Assembly: GCF_002019735.1 (NCBI RefSeq)
Contig: NZ_KV917378.1
Span: forward strand, 434,001 to 498,000
DNA length: 64,000 nucleotides
Source of the DNA: Salipaludibacillus agaradhaerens
GTDB taxonomy: Bacteria; Bacillota; Bacilli; Bacillales; Salisediminibacteriaceae
Direction: 5' to 3'
Position 1 is the first letter of the stretch, and each line of letters begins with the position of its first letter. The notes under the pieces were generated by a model that was given only the letters and a program-made list of their open reading frames with translations, did not search any database and was not told where the DNA came from. Positions 46,213 through 55,647 of the stretch are shown here, one piece after another. A program made the position numbers and the translations under genes.

Positions 46213-47303
46213 TGGGAATACTATGGTTAAATCTAGCAGCGGTTTTTGGATTATCACTTTCTGCAAGGTATTTCGCAAAACCAATTCCAGATTTTGAACA
46301 AAGATCTGGAAGAGTTCCGGTCCAACCGAATATTGTGTTGGCTTTTCTAGCATTAGCTTGTCTTGTAACGGTCTCAGGACTTAGAAGTAATATTGGCGAT
46401 ACGTATTTTTACCGCCATGCTTTTGAGACGAATGAATTTACATGGGAAATTGTTAAGGAAGGTAAGGATCAAGGGTTTGGTGTCTTGCAGATGCTCTTAA
46501 AAAACGTCACTGATGACGGCCAAGTTTTGATCTTTATTATGTCTTTCTTCACATTAACGTTAATCGTTGGTGTGTTATATAAATACTCACGGGTATTTGA
46601 ATTAAGTTTATATGTGTTTATAGCATCTGGTATGTTTCTAGTATCAATGAACGGCATGAGGCAATATCTGGCCGCAGCCATTATATTTGCAGGTACAAAG
46701 TTCCTTCTTGAAGGGAACTTTTTTAAATATGCTGCTTTAGTTTTGTTAGCTTCTACGTTCCATCAAAGCGCCCTTATTTTATTACCGGTATATTTTGTTG
46801 TAAGAAGAGAAGCATGGTCTTGGAGTTCTCTCGCTTTTATTTTCGTAGGTACAGCTGCGGCCTTCGGCTATGAGTATTTCTCAGAAATGTTTTTCTCTGC
46901 TATCTCAGATACACAATATGGTGGGTATTCAGAGTTTCAGGAGGGAGGGGCAAACATTGTTAGGGTAGCAGTAGCAGCGTCACCTCTTATACTTGCTTAT
47001 TTTGGACGAGCTCGCCTTCGAGAACTCTTTCCAAAAAGTGATTATCTCGTTAACTTATCGTTATTGTGCACAGTATTCATGCTAATTTCTACACAAAACT
47101 GGATTTTTGCCCGTTTTGCTATTTATTTTGAGTTGTTTAACTTAATTTTACTTTCTTGGGTCGTTAAAGTATTCAGTGAAAAAGATCAAACATTTATTTA
47201 CTATATCATCGTTGTGTTATATCTTGCTTATTTCGTTTATGAGTATATTATTACGTTAAATATCGATTATAGAAGTCAGTACATTCCTTTATTCCAGGAC
47301 TGA
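46212..47303 (+). CDS. epsG: EpsG-like membrane polymerase
   Basis: 363 residues with about 10 membrane helices. The start ATG 46212 has AAAGGA 8 bases upstream; the frame extends 30 codons upstream inside the preceding gene without a site. Motifs GLRSNIGDTYFYRHAFE and SGMFLVSMNGMRQYLAAAII are typical of EpsG-family polymerases, with RQYLA-type conserved residues. It joins exported repeat units outside the membrane, the job of Wzy. Confidence 0.88.
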   Translation: MGILWLNLAAVFGLSLSARYFAKPIPDFEQRSGRVPVQPNIVLAFLALACLVTVSGLRSNIGDTYFYRHAFETNEFTWEIVKEGKDQGFGVLQMLLKNVTDDGQVLIFIMSFFTLTLIVGVLYKYSRVFELSLYVFIASGMFLVSMNGMRQYLAAAIIFAGTKFLLEGNFFKYAALVLLASTFHQSALILLPVYFVVRREAWSWSSLAFIFVGTAAAFGYEYFSEMFFSAISDTQYGGYSEFQEGGANIVRVAVAASPLILAYFGRARLRELFPKSDYLVNLSLLCTVFMLISTQNWIFARFAIYFELFNLILLSWVVKVFSEKDQTFIYYIIVVLYLAYFVYEYIITLNIDYRSQYIPLFQD

Positions 47304-47315
47304 GGAGTTGAGAGC

Positions 47316-47972
47316 ATGAATCTGATCATTGTGGGATACGGCGGTCATAGTAAAGTACTAACTGACATTGCCCAGCGGAGTAAAAACGTGCGAGTGATCG
47401 GCTATTTAGATGATAAATTTGATGGAATGACGATAGATAACGGTGTTTTTTACGCGCCGTTATCTTTTTCTATTCCTTTGCATCTGAAATTTAAAGACGT
47501 GAAATGGCTAATTGGAGTTGGCGACAATATTATTCGTAAAAAAATAGTCAAACAGCTGAAACTACCGAGAGAGGCCTATATCACACTTGTGCATCCAACT
47601 GCAGAGGTTAGTCCACACGCAACAGTTGGTCCAGGTACGGTCGTCATGCCTCACGCCGTTATCAATGCAGATTCTACAGTGGGGGCCCATGTCATCGTTA
47701 ACAGCGGGGCCATTATTGAGCATGACAATATTATTAATGACTATGTCCACTTGTCCCCACATGCTACGTTAACAGGCAATGTAGAAGTGAAGGAAGGCGC
47801 ACATTTAGGAGCAAACGCCACGGTTATACCTGGGAAAACAGTAGGTGAATGGTCGGTCATTGGTGCGGGCTCCACTGTCATTCATTCCATGCCATCATTT
47901 ATAACAGCAGCTGGCGTTCCAGCCACAGTAAAAGCGAAAGCAGGTGAGAAAATTGTTAAATACAACGTCTAA
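47316..47972 (+). CDS. epsM: EpsM, sugar O/N-acetyltransferase (NeuD/PglD family)
   Basis: 218 residues. The N-terminal Rossmann-like PglD domain (IVGYGGHSKVLTDIA) is followed by left-handed beta-helix hexapeptide repeats (AEVSPHATVGPGTVVMPHAV onward) with the catalytic His in IIEHDNII. With EpsC and EpsN it should make an N-acetylated amino sugar of bacillosamine type. 20-base overlap with epsN. Confidence 0.9.
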   Translation: MNLIIVGYGGHSKVLTDIAQRSKNVRVIGYLDDKFDGMTIDNGVFYAPLSFSIPLHLKFKDVKWLIGVGDNIIRKKIVKQLKLPREAYITLVHPTAEVSPHATVGPGTVVMPHAVINADSTVGAHVIVNSGAIIEHDNIINDYVHLSPHATLTGNVEVKEGAHLGANATVIPGKTVGEWSVIGAGSTVIHSMPSFITAAGVPATVKAKAGEKIVKYNV

Positions 47973-49131
47973 GAAAATTTATTTATCTCCACCTGATCTT
48001 ACAGGACAAGAAAAAGTGATGGTGAATGAAGCTTTTGATACGAATTGGGTCGCACCTGTGGGGCCACATATTACAGCATTTGAGCAAGAGGTAGCTGATT
48101 ATATAGATGTAAAAGGGGCGGTAGCATTAAGCTCTGGTACAGCAGCGATTCATTTAGCGCTATTACTGCTTAATGTTGGTCGAGGAGATCGTGTTTTTTG
48201 TTCTACTTTCACATTTGTAGCAAGTGCGAATCCTATTATGTATCAAGGTGCTGAGCCAGTATTTATTGATTCAGAACCGGAGTCTTGGAATATGTCTCCT
48301 CAAGCACTAGAGCGCGCTTTAAAGGAAGCAGCAGCTGAAAATCAATTACCTAAAGCAGTGATTGTTGTCCATTTATACGGGCAAGTAGCAAAGATGCAGG
48401 AAATTTTACGCATATGTAAGCTGTATGATGTGCCGGTGGTGGAAGATGCAGCAGAATCTCTTGGTGCTACATACTTCGGTATTCATTCTGGAAGTATGGG
48501 GGACTTTGGGATTTTTTCTTTTAATGGTAATAAAATTATTACCACCTCTGGAGGTGGGATGCTCGTATCTAACTCAGAGAAATTGTTAGAAAGAGCCCGT
48601 TTCTTAGCCACTCAAGCTAAAGATCCAGCGCTTCATTATCAACACAGTGTCATGGGATTTAATTACCGAATGAGTAATATATCAGCTGGCATAGGGCGTG
48701 CTCAACTGAAGTCTTTAAATGGCAAAGTAGATGCTAGACGTTCTGTTTACAAAAATTATGTCGATGATCTCACATCAATTAAAGGTGTCAGTTTTATGCC
48801 TGAATATCATGGTTCTTTTTCAAGTAGGTGGTTAACGGTGATGCTACTTGATCAGACGAAGTTGGATGTCACTTCTGAACAGCTCGTAACGTATTTAAAT
48901 GACCAAATGATTGAGGCGAGAGTCGTCTGGAAGCCTCTTCATCTTCAACCGTTGTTTAAAGGGACCACTTATTACCCACATGACAACGATAATCATGTAG
49001 CAGAAAATTTATTTGGAAATGGTGTTTGTCTCCCGTCTGGATCGAACTTATCTCCCGAAGACCAACAGCGTGTGATTAAATGCATAAAAGAGTGTATAAC
49101 GCATTCAATTGGTCGGGAGGCGATGATATAA
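47953..49131 (+). CDS. epsN: EpsN, PLP-dependent sugar aminotransferase (DegT/DnrJ/EryC1)
   Basis: 392 residues. The PLP lysine is Lys194 in FNGNKIITTSGGGML; EDAAESLG and SSGTAAIHLAL are conserved. Very close to EpsN of B. subtilis (for example KKIYLSPP, NWVAPVGP). TTG 47953 is preferred: AGGTGAG ends 5 bases upstream, while GTG 47944 lies within that site. It converts the 4-keto sugar made by EpsC to the amino sugar. The start lies inside epsM. Confidence 0.92.
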   Translation: MLNTTSKKIYLSPPDLTGQEKVMVNEAFDTNWVAPVGPHITAFEQEVADYIDVKGAVALSSGTAAIHLALLLLNVGRGDRVFCSTFTFVASANPIMYQGAEPVFIDSEPESWNMSPQALERALKEAAAENQLPKAVIVVHLYGQVAKMQEILRICKLYDVPVVEDAAESLGATYFGIHSGSMGDFGIFSFNGNKIITTSGGGMLVSNSEKLLERARFLATQAKDPALHYQHSVMGFNYRMSNISAGIGRAQLKSLNGKVDARRSVYKNYVDDLTSIKGVSFMPEYHGSFSSRWLTVMLLDQTKLDVTSEQLVTYLNDQMIEARVVWKPLHLQPLFKGTTYYPHDNDNHVAENLFGNGVCLPSGSNLSPEDQQRVIKCIKECITHSIGREAMI

Positions 49132-49156
49132 AATTTGATAAAACGAGGTTGAGAAA

Positions 49157-49507
49157 ATGATTGGACATAACATTATTGCTCTGCGAAAGCGAAAAGGAAT
49201 TACGTTAACAGAATTAGCTGAACGTGCTAACATTTCTAAATCTAATCTAAGTAACATTGAAAGAAATATTAATCAGAACCCGTCTATCAAAGTTTTAGAG
49301 AAATTAGCTTCGGTATTAGGTGAAGATTTAATGACACTCCTTGGCATTGAAGCGGATCAAGACACGGATCACGTACCCGAAGAAGATTGGGTCGAATTTG
49401 TTATGCGCATTAAAAAGCAAGGTGTGACAAAAGAACAATTAGAGGAATATAACAAGGTAATTGAATTTATTGAATGGCAGACGAAGCATTCCAAATCTGC
49501 TCAGTAA
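49157..49507 (+). CDS. SinR/SlrR-like biofilm transcription regulator
   Basis: 116 residues. The N-terminal XRE helix-turn-helix (NIIALRKRKGITLTELAERA, SNLSNIERNINQNPSIKVLE) matches SinR residue by residue in long stretches. The C-terminal about 40 residues (EEDWVEFVMRIKKQGVTKEQ) correspond to the SinR dimerisation/SinI-binding domain. B. subtilis keeps sinIR elsewhere; here the gene sits inside the eps operon it would repress. No sinI-like gene is adjacent. GAGGTTGAG precedes the ATG. Confidence 0.85.
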   Translation: MIGHNIIALRKRKGITLTELAERANISKSNLSNIERNINQNPSIKVLEKLASVLGEDLMTLLGIEADQDTDHVPEEDWVEFVMRIKKQGVTKEQLEEYNKVIEFIEWQTKHSKSAQ

Positions 49508-49526
49508 ATTTTAATAGGAGGAAACA

Positions 49527-50684
49527 ATGACTGATTCAGTAAAAATTGGCGTGTCTGGAACGGGATTTATAGCGAAGGGACTCATATCGTTATTAGCCTC
49601 TACTGATGATATGAAAGTAGTTAGTATTTTAACACGTCGTCCCATTGAGACTGTTGAAGGTATTCAAGGGCGGCAAGCTTTAACGAATGATATAGATACG
49701 TTCTTAAAAAACGTAGACTTAATTGTAGAATGCAGTGGCGATGTGATTCATGGTTCTGAGGTCATTGACCAGGCCTTTAAGATGAATTTACCTGTCGTCA
49801 CGATGAACTCAGAGTTACAAGTGACAACAGGATCTTATTTTGCTAAACGGGGATTTATTACGGAAGCTGAAGGCGATCAACCAGGTTGTTTAGCAGCTCT
49901 GCATGAAAATGCGCTCTCAATGGGTTTTAAGCCGCTAGTTTACGGAAATATTAAAGGCTTTATGAATTTAAACCCAAGTCTTGAAGATATGACATATTGG
50001 TCTAAGGCAAAGGGAATTAGCTTGCCAATGGTCACATCATTTACTGATGGAACTAAAGTGCAAATTGAACAAGCTTTAGTGGCAAATGGCTTGCATGCAG
50101 GCATTTTAGCTGATGGCCTGACAGGAGAGACGGTAGAAAATATAGAGATAGGCGGGCAATCGCTCGCTGAAAAAACAGAACATAACGGGAAACCAATTAG
50201 CGATTTTGTTGTATGTAGACAAGGGCCACCAGGGGTTTTCATTACAGCTCGACACGATGGTAATCAAAAAGAAGCATTATCTTACTTAAAGTTAGGTGAA
50301 GGTCCTTATTATACGCTGTCAACTTCTTTTCATTTATGTCATCTAGAAATCATTAAAACGATTAGACGTGTTGTGGACGGTAAAGGCATTCTATTAAACA
50401 ATACAGCTCATCCAAGTGTAAGTGTGAAAGCTGTCGCTAAACGAGATTTGACTGCTGGAGAAACGATTTCGCAAGGTATTGGAAGTTTTGTTGTTAGAGG
50501 AGAAGCTTGTAGCATAGAAGACAACCCTGATCACTTACCGATCGGTTTGCTTTCTCAAGCGGTTATTGAAAAACCAGTCAAAGCTGGCGAGACACTTACT
50601 TTTTCAAATGTTTCTATTCCAGGGAGTTTTGCATTAAATGCTTGGAATGACATCATAAAGGACACGCGTCCGGTGTTTTCTTAA
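49527..50684 (+). CDS. homoserine-dehydrogenase-like NAD(P) oxidoreductase with C-terminal SAF domain
   Basis: 385 residues. The N-terminal Rossmann fold (IGVSGTGFIAKGLISLLAS) is followed by a dehydrogenase core (VNSELQVTTG, GDQPGCL), and the last about 90 residues look like a SAF domain (AKRDLTAGETISQGIGSF, GETLTFSNVSIPG) as in sialic-acid synthases and antifreeze proteins. It would oxidise or reduce a carbonyl-containing small molecule, perhaps a sugar acid precursor for the polymer. The substrate is unknown. AGGAGG precedes the ATG. Confidence 0.7.
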   Translation: MTDSVKIGVSGTGFIAKGLISLLASTDDMKVVSILTRRPIETVEGIQGRQALTNDIDTFLKNVDLIVECSGDVIHGSEVIDQAFKMNLPVVTMNSELQVTTGSYFAKRGFITEAEGDQPGCLAALHENALSMGFKPLVYGNIKGFMNLNPSLEDMTYWSKAKGISLPMVTSFTDGTKVQIEQALVANGLHAGILADGLTGETVENIEIGGQSLAEKTEHNGKPISDFVVCRQGPPGVFITARHDGNQKEALSYLKLGEGPYYTLSTSFHLCHLEIIKTIRRVVDGKGILLNNTAHPSVSVKAVAKRDLTAGETISQGIGSFVVRGEACSIEDNPDHLPIGLLSQAVIEKPVKAGETLTFSNVSIPGSFALNAWNDIIKDTRPVFS

Positions 50685-50696
50685 ACGGGGGTTAAT

Positions 50697-51791
50697 GTGA
50701 AGAAGAAAATTTTGCATGTTACCGGTCAAATGAATCGAGCAGGTACAGAAACGATGTTAATGAACCTTTACCGGCAAGTTCATCACGAGATGCAGTTCGA
50801 TTTTATCTCTTATAGCCAGGACGATGGTCATTACGATGAAGAGATTCGTCATTTAGGTGGAAACGTCATTAAATTAACACGTCCTTCCTCTATTTCTGAG
50901 CTTTCTAAGGCGATTAAAAAACATGGGCCATATGCTGCTGTGCATGCTCACACGTTGTTCCACTGCGGGATTGTGAATACAGCAGCCGCATTAGCACGTG
51001 TGCCAGTAAGAGTCGCTCATGCCCATACAACAGAGGAGGCATGTCACTCTTTTAAAAAGTGGCTTTATATGAAATCAATGAAACGGTTAATTAAGTTGTT
51101 TTCAACTGATTTCTACGCGTGCAGTGAGCGTGCAGCTACTTTTTTATTTGGAGAAAAAACGATCAAACAAAAAAATTACACGTATTTTCCTAATGTCATT
51201 CCCTATCACCATTTCTTGCAACATGATAAAAATGACATAGCGGTTTTTAAGGAAAAGTGGGGAATCAAATCTGATGTCGTCATAGGTCATGTTGGACGCT
51301 TTATAGAAGCGAAAAACCATCATTTTTTGTTAACACTTTTAGCTGCTATTAAACGTAAAGGCCATTCAGTCAGCTTATTACTCATTGGTGAAGGTCATTT
51401 AAAGGAAGACATTGAAAGACAAGCTAAAAATATGGGAATTCAAGATGACGTTATCTTTACTGGGCTCCTTAAAGACATAAGAGCACCCTTGTATACAATG
51501 GATTGTTTCGTTTTTCCATCTCGTTTCGAAGGGTTAGGACTCGTATTATTAGAAGCGCAAGCGACAGGATTGCCATGTGTCACCTCAGATGCGATTCAGC
51601 CAGAAGCAGATATTAAACTCGGTTTGGTAGAGCGTCTTTCATTAACAGATTCTATTGATACATGGGTGGCGCGCATTCTTGAAGCAAGTACTCATAGAGA
51701 GACAGAAGCCACTACCATTAAAACCGCTTTTGAAGCAGCAGGCTATAACTATGAGAATGCCTATACCAAACTTCAAAACACTTACAGATAA
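50697..51791 (+). CDS. EpsF-like family 4 glycosyltransferase, second copy
   Basis: 364 residues from GTG 50697, with CGGGGG upstream. HVTGQMNRAGTETMLMNLYR is the same N-terminal pattern as the gene at 44199, and FPSRFEGLGLVLLEAQATGLP is the donor site. A likely duplication within the operon, with sugar specificity of its own. The first nine codons of the next frame overlap its stop. Confidence 0.85.
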   Translation: MKKKILHVTGQMNRAGTETMLMNLYRQVHHEMQFDFISYSQDDGHYDEEIRHLGGNVIKLTRPSSISELSKAIKKHGPYAAVHAHTLFHCGIVNTAAALARVPVRVAHAHTTEEACHSFKKWLYMKSMKRLIKLFSTDFYACSERAATFLFGEKTIKQKNYTYFPNVIPYHHFLQHDKNDIAVFKEKWGIKSDVVIGHVGRFIEAKNHHFLLTLLAAIKRKGHSVSLLLIGEGHLKEDIERQAKNMGIQDDVIFTGLLKDIRAPLYTMDCFVFPSRFEGLGLVLLEAQATGLPCVTSDAIQPEADIKLGLVERLSLTDSIDTWVARILEASTHRETEATTIKTAFEAAGYNYENAYTKLQNTYR

Positions 51792-51814
51792 TGGACAGTG
51801 GGAGGGGGATTCAA

Positions 51815-53005
51815 TTGAAAAAAATATTGCTCGCCTCCTTTGATATGGAAGTAGGCGGTGTGGAAAGAAGTTTAATTCATTTATTAAATCATTTTAACTT
51901 AGAGGATGGCGCATTAGAGGTTTTTCTGTACCGCCATGCAGGTGATTTCTTGGAGATGCTACCTGATCATATTGCATTACTACCAGAAGTTAAAGAATAT
52001 ACGAGTTTTAGAAAATCAATTAAAACAGTTATGCAAGAAAAGCAATTCATGTTAGCCATTTCAAGATTAAAAGCGAAAATAGTGGCAGAAATTATTGGCA
52101 AAAAAAATCATTACTCTGAGCCTGGATATGTTCAAATGCAACGGATGTGGCAATATGCACTTAACCATTTGCCATCAGTGGAAAAGACTTACGATGTGGC
52201 GATTAGTTATCTTTGGCCGCACTACTTTGTAGCAGAGAAAGTGACGGCTAAGAAAAAGATTGCGTGGATTCATACGGACTTTTCTACGGTCGAAACAGAC
52301 GAAGTAGCTGACGAAACTATGTGGAATAAGTTCGATCATATTATGGCGGTGTCTGAAGCTTGTAAAGAGGCCTTTTTAACAAAATACCCTCGTTTAGCTC
52401 AGAAAGTCATGGTTTTGGAAAACTTGCAATCTCCAACATTCATAAGACAACAGGCACTGATGGAAGAGCCCGAGCTTATGATGGCAGATCAACGTTTTAA
52501 ACTAGTGACTGTCGCCCGTCTTTCTCATGCTAAAGGTATTGATATGGCGGTTGATGCCTTGGCACAGCTAAAAGATAAAGGTCATACAGATATCGTTTGG
52601 TATATTGTCGGATACGGAGGAGACGAAAGCATGTTGCGAGATAAAATATCACAACATGATTTACACGAACACGTCATACTGTTAGGCAAAAAAACAAACC
52701 CTTATCCGTATATGCAGGCGGCGGATGTGTATGTTCAACCTTCGCGTTATGAAGGTAAAGCTGTCACTGTTGTTGAAGCGCAAATATTAGGAAAGCCTGT
52801 TCTGATTACGGCATATCCAACATCGGCGAGCCAAGTATCACACGGTAAAGATGGGTGGATTTGTGAACTGTCAGCTGAAGGTATTGCTGAGGGCATTCTT
52901 ACGTTAAAAGCCGATTCGATATTAAGGGAAGCTTTATCAGCAGCTTGTTTACAATCAGATTATTCAAACGTACAGGAATTAGAAAAACTTTATAAGGTTT
53001 TATGA
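51815..53005 (+). CDS. family 4 glycosyltransferase (GGVERSL type)
   Basis: 396 residues from TTG 51815, with GGGAGGGG 6 bases upstream; ATG 51791 lies over the previous stop and has no such site. ASFDMEVGGVERSLIHLLNH and QPSRYEGKAVTVVEAQILGKP are the acceptor and donor sites. Paralogous with the genes at 57696 and 58943. Cytoplasmic face of the membrane. Confidence 0.85.
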   Translation: MKKILLASFDMEVGGVERSLIHLLNHFNLEDGALEVFLYRHAGDFLEMLPDHIALLPEVKEYTSFRKSIKTVMQEKQFMLAISRLKAKIVAEIIGKKNHYSEPGYVQMQRMWQYALNHLPSVEKTYDVAISYLWPHYFVAEKVTAKKKIAWIHTDFSTVETDEVADETMWNKFDHIMAVSEACKEAFLTKYPRLAQKVMVLENLQSPTFIRQQALMEEPELMMADQRFKLVTVARLSHAKGIDMAVDALAQLKDKGHTDIVWYIVGYGGDESMLRDKISQHDLHEHVILLGKKTNPYPYMQAADVYVQPSRYEGKAVTVVEAQILGKPVLITAYPTSASQVSHGKDGWICELSAEGIAEGILTLKADSILREALSAACLQSDYSNVQELEKLYKVL

Positions 53006-53017
53006 GGGGGAGAGCAC

Positions 53018-54061
53018 GTGCAACCTTTAGTGAGTATCATCGTTCCCGTCTACAAAGTAGAAAGTTACCTTAATCAATGCTTAGATAGTCTATTAAATCA
53101 AACCTACTCTAATCTAGAAATCATCGTCGTTAATGATGGTTCTCCTGATAAAAGTGCTGAAATCGCGGAATCATATGCTCAAATAGATTCACGGGTTCAT
53201 GTGTATCATAAAGAAAACGGTGGTTTGTCCGATGCACGAAATTTTGGTCTACCCCATATATCTGGAGACTTTACCATGTTTGTGGATAGCGATGATTGGG
53301 TGAGTACTCAGTTAGTTGAAACGTTAGTCACCCTCTTAATAGAGAACGAGGCAGAAGCAGCACAAGCTGCTTTTTATTATGCTTACGACGAGCAATTACT
53401 GTACGATAACCGTTACTACAATCAATCGTCTGAAACGATTGCTTTATCAAATACTGAATTAATGGAAGCACTCGTAAAAAATGATATCGTCAAAAACTTT
53501 GCTTGGGGAAAGTTATACAAAACCGAACTTGTTAAAAAGACGCCTTTCGTAAAAGGTGTGTTATTTGAAGATGTGTACTGGGCACATCATGTTATGAGTC
53601 AGGTAACGAACTATGCCATATGTCATGAACCACTCTATTATTATCGACAGCGTGCCGATAGCATCGTTAAAAATTATTCTATAAGAAACCTTGATATCAT
53701 TGAAGGCCTGAAACAGCGAAACATGTTCATTAAAGAAAATTATCCTTCACTATTAAACGAATCAAACAAATTATTATTGAAAACCGAACTTCAACATTAT
53801 CGGATCTTATTTTCGTTAAACTCTGATCCTGTTCATAAACGAGAGAAAGATAAAATTAAGCAGCACATTTTAGAGAATCGCTCATTATTCAAAGCATCTA
53901 CAGAAGATGATAAGCAGTTAGCAAGAGATTTGCACCTATTTATCATTCATCCATTATTATATATCGGGAATCTCGGAGTAAAAAAACTGCTTAGGCCATT
54001 TACTAAACCGGTGAATAAGCCGCTGCAATCTATCAGTTTGCAAGGGAGTCAAAAAGAATGA
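53018..54061 (+). CDS. family 2 glycosyltransferase (EpsJ-like)
   Basis: 347 residues from GTG 53018 with GAGGGGGA upstream. SIIVPVYKVESYLNQCLDSL, VVNDGSPDKSAE and FVDSDDWV (DxD) are typical. The C-terminal half is variable, with DVYWAHHVMSQ (acceptor region). The stop overlaps the next start by 4 bases. Confidence 0.88.
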   Translation: MQPLVSIIVPVYKVESYLNQCLDSLLNQTYSNLEIIVVNDGSPDKSAEIAESYAQIDSRVHVYHKENGGLSDARNFGLPHISGDFTMFVDSDDWVSTQLVETLVTLLIENEAEAAQAAFYYAYDEQLLYDNRYYNQSSETIALSNTELMEALVKNDIVKNFAWGKLYKTELVKKTPFVKGVLFEDVYWAHHVMSQVTNYAICHEPLYYYRQRADSIVKNYSIRNLDIIEGLKQRNMFIKENYPSLLNESNKLLLKTELQHYRILFSLNSDPVHKREKDKIKQHILENRSLFKASTEDDKQLARDLHLFIIHPLLYIGNLGVKKLLRPFTKPVNKPLQSISLQGSQKE

Positions 54062-55203
54062 AAGAGTTAATAAAAAGAACCATCTTGCATTTTCTAATGA
54101 CGTTCTTTTCGGTTTTTAAAGTAAAAAAGTCCAAGCTATTATTTATGAGTTATTACGGTGGGCAGTACAGTTGCAATCCGAAATATATAACAGAGTATTT
54201 ACTGAAGCATGATCTCCATAAAAAATTTGAGATTGTATGGGTATTGAATAAGCCGGAGCAAGATCGAAATAAGCCATTTTTTCGAACGGCAAAAGCCATG
54301 TCACTGCGCTATTTTTATCATTTGGCCACGGCACAAGTGGTCATAACGAACCATCGTCTTCCAAACCATTTTAAAAAGAAAGACGACCAGTACTATATCC
54401 AAACATGGCACAGTTCATTACGTTTAAAGCAAATTGAAAAAGATGCTGGCAAAGCATTACCTGATAATTATATTGAGCTTGCTAAACATGATTCTCATAT
54501 GTGTAATTTATTGCTATCAGGATGTGCAAAGAGCACTGAAATTTTTAAACGGAGTTTTTGGTATGAGGGTGAAATTCTTGAGTCAGGAACGCCGAGAAAC
54601 GACATTCTCGTATCACCACAGTTAGATTTAGTTAACCGGGTGAAATTAAAGTTAAATCTCTCGCCAGAAAAAAAGGTGGTTTTATTTGCCCCGACCTTTC
54701 GTAATAAGCAAAAGACAACACCGTTAGAGTTTGATGTAGACCGAATACTTACTACATTAAAGCAAGCATTTGGTGGTGAGTGGGTGTTATTAGTAAAACT
54801 TCATCCGCACTTAACTGAGATGTATCGTCATACTGACTTCTCAAAAAATGTTAGAAACGTAACAGCTTATGAAGATACACAAGAACTACTTGCTTGTGCG
54901 GATATTTTAATAACAGATTATTCTTCGTTAATGTTTGACTTTGCCATTACAGAGCGCCCGTGTTTTTTATACACACCAGATATCGAGCAATACACAGCAA
55001 GTGAGAGAAAGCTCTACTTCCAATTAAGTGATTTACCGTTTCCATCAGCCGTTAACGAGGAAGCACTATTAGTGCAATTTGATCGCTTTAATAAACAAGA
55101 CTACTTAGAAAAACTAGCAACATTCTTGCTTGCTACCGGAAGTTTTGAAGAAGGAAAAGCATCAGAGAAAGTCGTTGAACGCATACATCAGATTTGTAGC
55201 TAA
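54058..55203 (+). CDS. CDP-glycerol glycerophosphotransferase (TagB/TagF-like)
   Basis: 381 residues. IQTWHSSLRLKQIEKDAG, ESGTPRNDIL, VVLFAPTFRNK, LLVKLHPHL and ADILITDYSSLMFDF are the conserved Glyphos_transf motifs, with the catalytic His residues in WH and KLHPH. It should transfer glycerol phosphate from CDP-glycerol to a sugar. A TagD-like enzyme follows 15 bases later, providing the donor. This suggests a phosphoglycerol branch or backbone in the exopolymer, unlike the B. subtilis eps cluster. Confidence 0.85.
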   Translation: MKELIKRTILHFLMTFFSVFKVKKSKLLFMSYYGGQYSCNPKYITEYLLKHDLHKKFEIVWVLNKPEQDRNKPFFRTAKAMSLRYFYHLATAQVVITNHRLPNHFKKKDDQYYIQTWHSSLRLKQIEKDAGKALPDNYIELAKHDSHMCNLLLSGCAKSTEIFKRSFWYEGEILESGTPRNDILVSPQLDLVNRVKLKLNLSPEKKVVLFAPTFRNKQKTTPLEFDVDRILTTLKQAFGGEWVLLVKLHPHLTEMYRHTDFSKNVRNVTAYEDTQELLACADILITDYSSLMFDFAITERPCFLYTPDIEQYTASERKLYFQLSDLPFPSAVNEEALLVQFDRFNKQDYLEKLATFLLATGSFEEGKASEKVVERIHQICS

Positions 55204-55218
55204 AGGAGGCAGATTAAT

Positions 55219-55635
55219 TTGAAACCATTAACAATAGGTTATACTACTGGCGTCTTTGATTTGTTCCACATCGGTCATTTAAATATTTTAAAACGTGCCA
55301 AAGAACATTGTGATTATTTGATTGTAGGTGTGAGCACTGACGAACTCGTTCAATCATACAAGAATAAGACACCTGTTATCCCTTTTCATGAACGAATAGC
55401 GATTGTCGACGCGATTCAATATGTTGATAAAGTCATAGCCCAAGAGCATCGAGATAAATATAAAACATGGGAAGAACTCCAATATGACATTATGTTCGTA
55501 GGAGATGACTGGAAAGGCACGCCATTGTTCGATGACCTTGAAGCAAAATTTCAAACGGTTGGGGTTAATATTATGTATTTTCCTTATACTGGTGGCGTTT
55601 CTTCTACCCTTGTAAAAGAAAAGCTGCTGACATAA
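55219..55635 (+). CDS. TagD-like glycerol-3-phosphate cytidylyltransferase
   Basis: 138 residues from a TTG start, with AAAGGAGG at good spacing. TTGVFDLFHIGHLNILKRAK contains the HxGH nucleotidyltransferase motif; VGDDWKG and the end TGGVSSTLVKEKL match TagD (about 130 residues). It makes CDP-glycerol or a similar CDP-alcohol for the preceding transferase. An alternative substrate (for example a different phospho-alcohol) cannot be ruled out. Confidence 0.82.
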   Translation: MKPLTIGYTTGVFDLFHIGHLNILKRAKEHCDYLIVGVSTDELVQSYKNKTPVIPFHERIAIVDAIQYVDKVIAQEHRDKYKTWEELQYDIMFVGDDWKGTPLFDDLEAKFQTVGVNIMYFPYTGGVSSTLVKEKLLT

Positions 55636-55647
55636 GGAAGTGACCAT

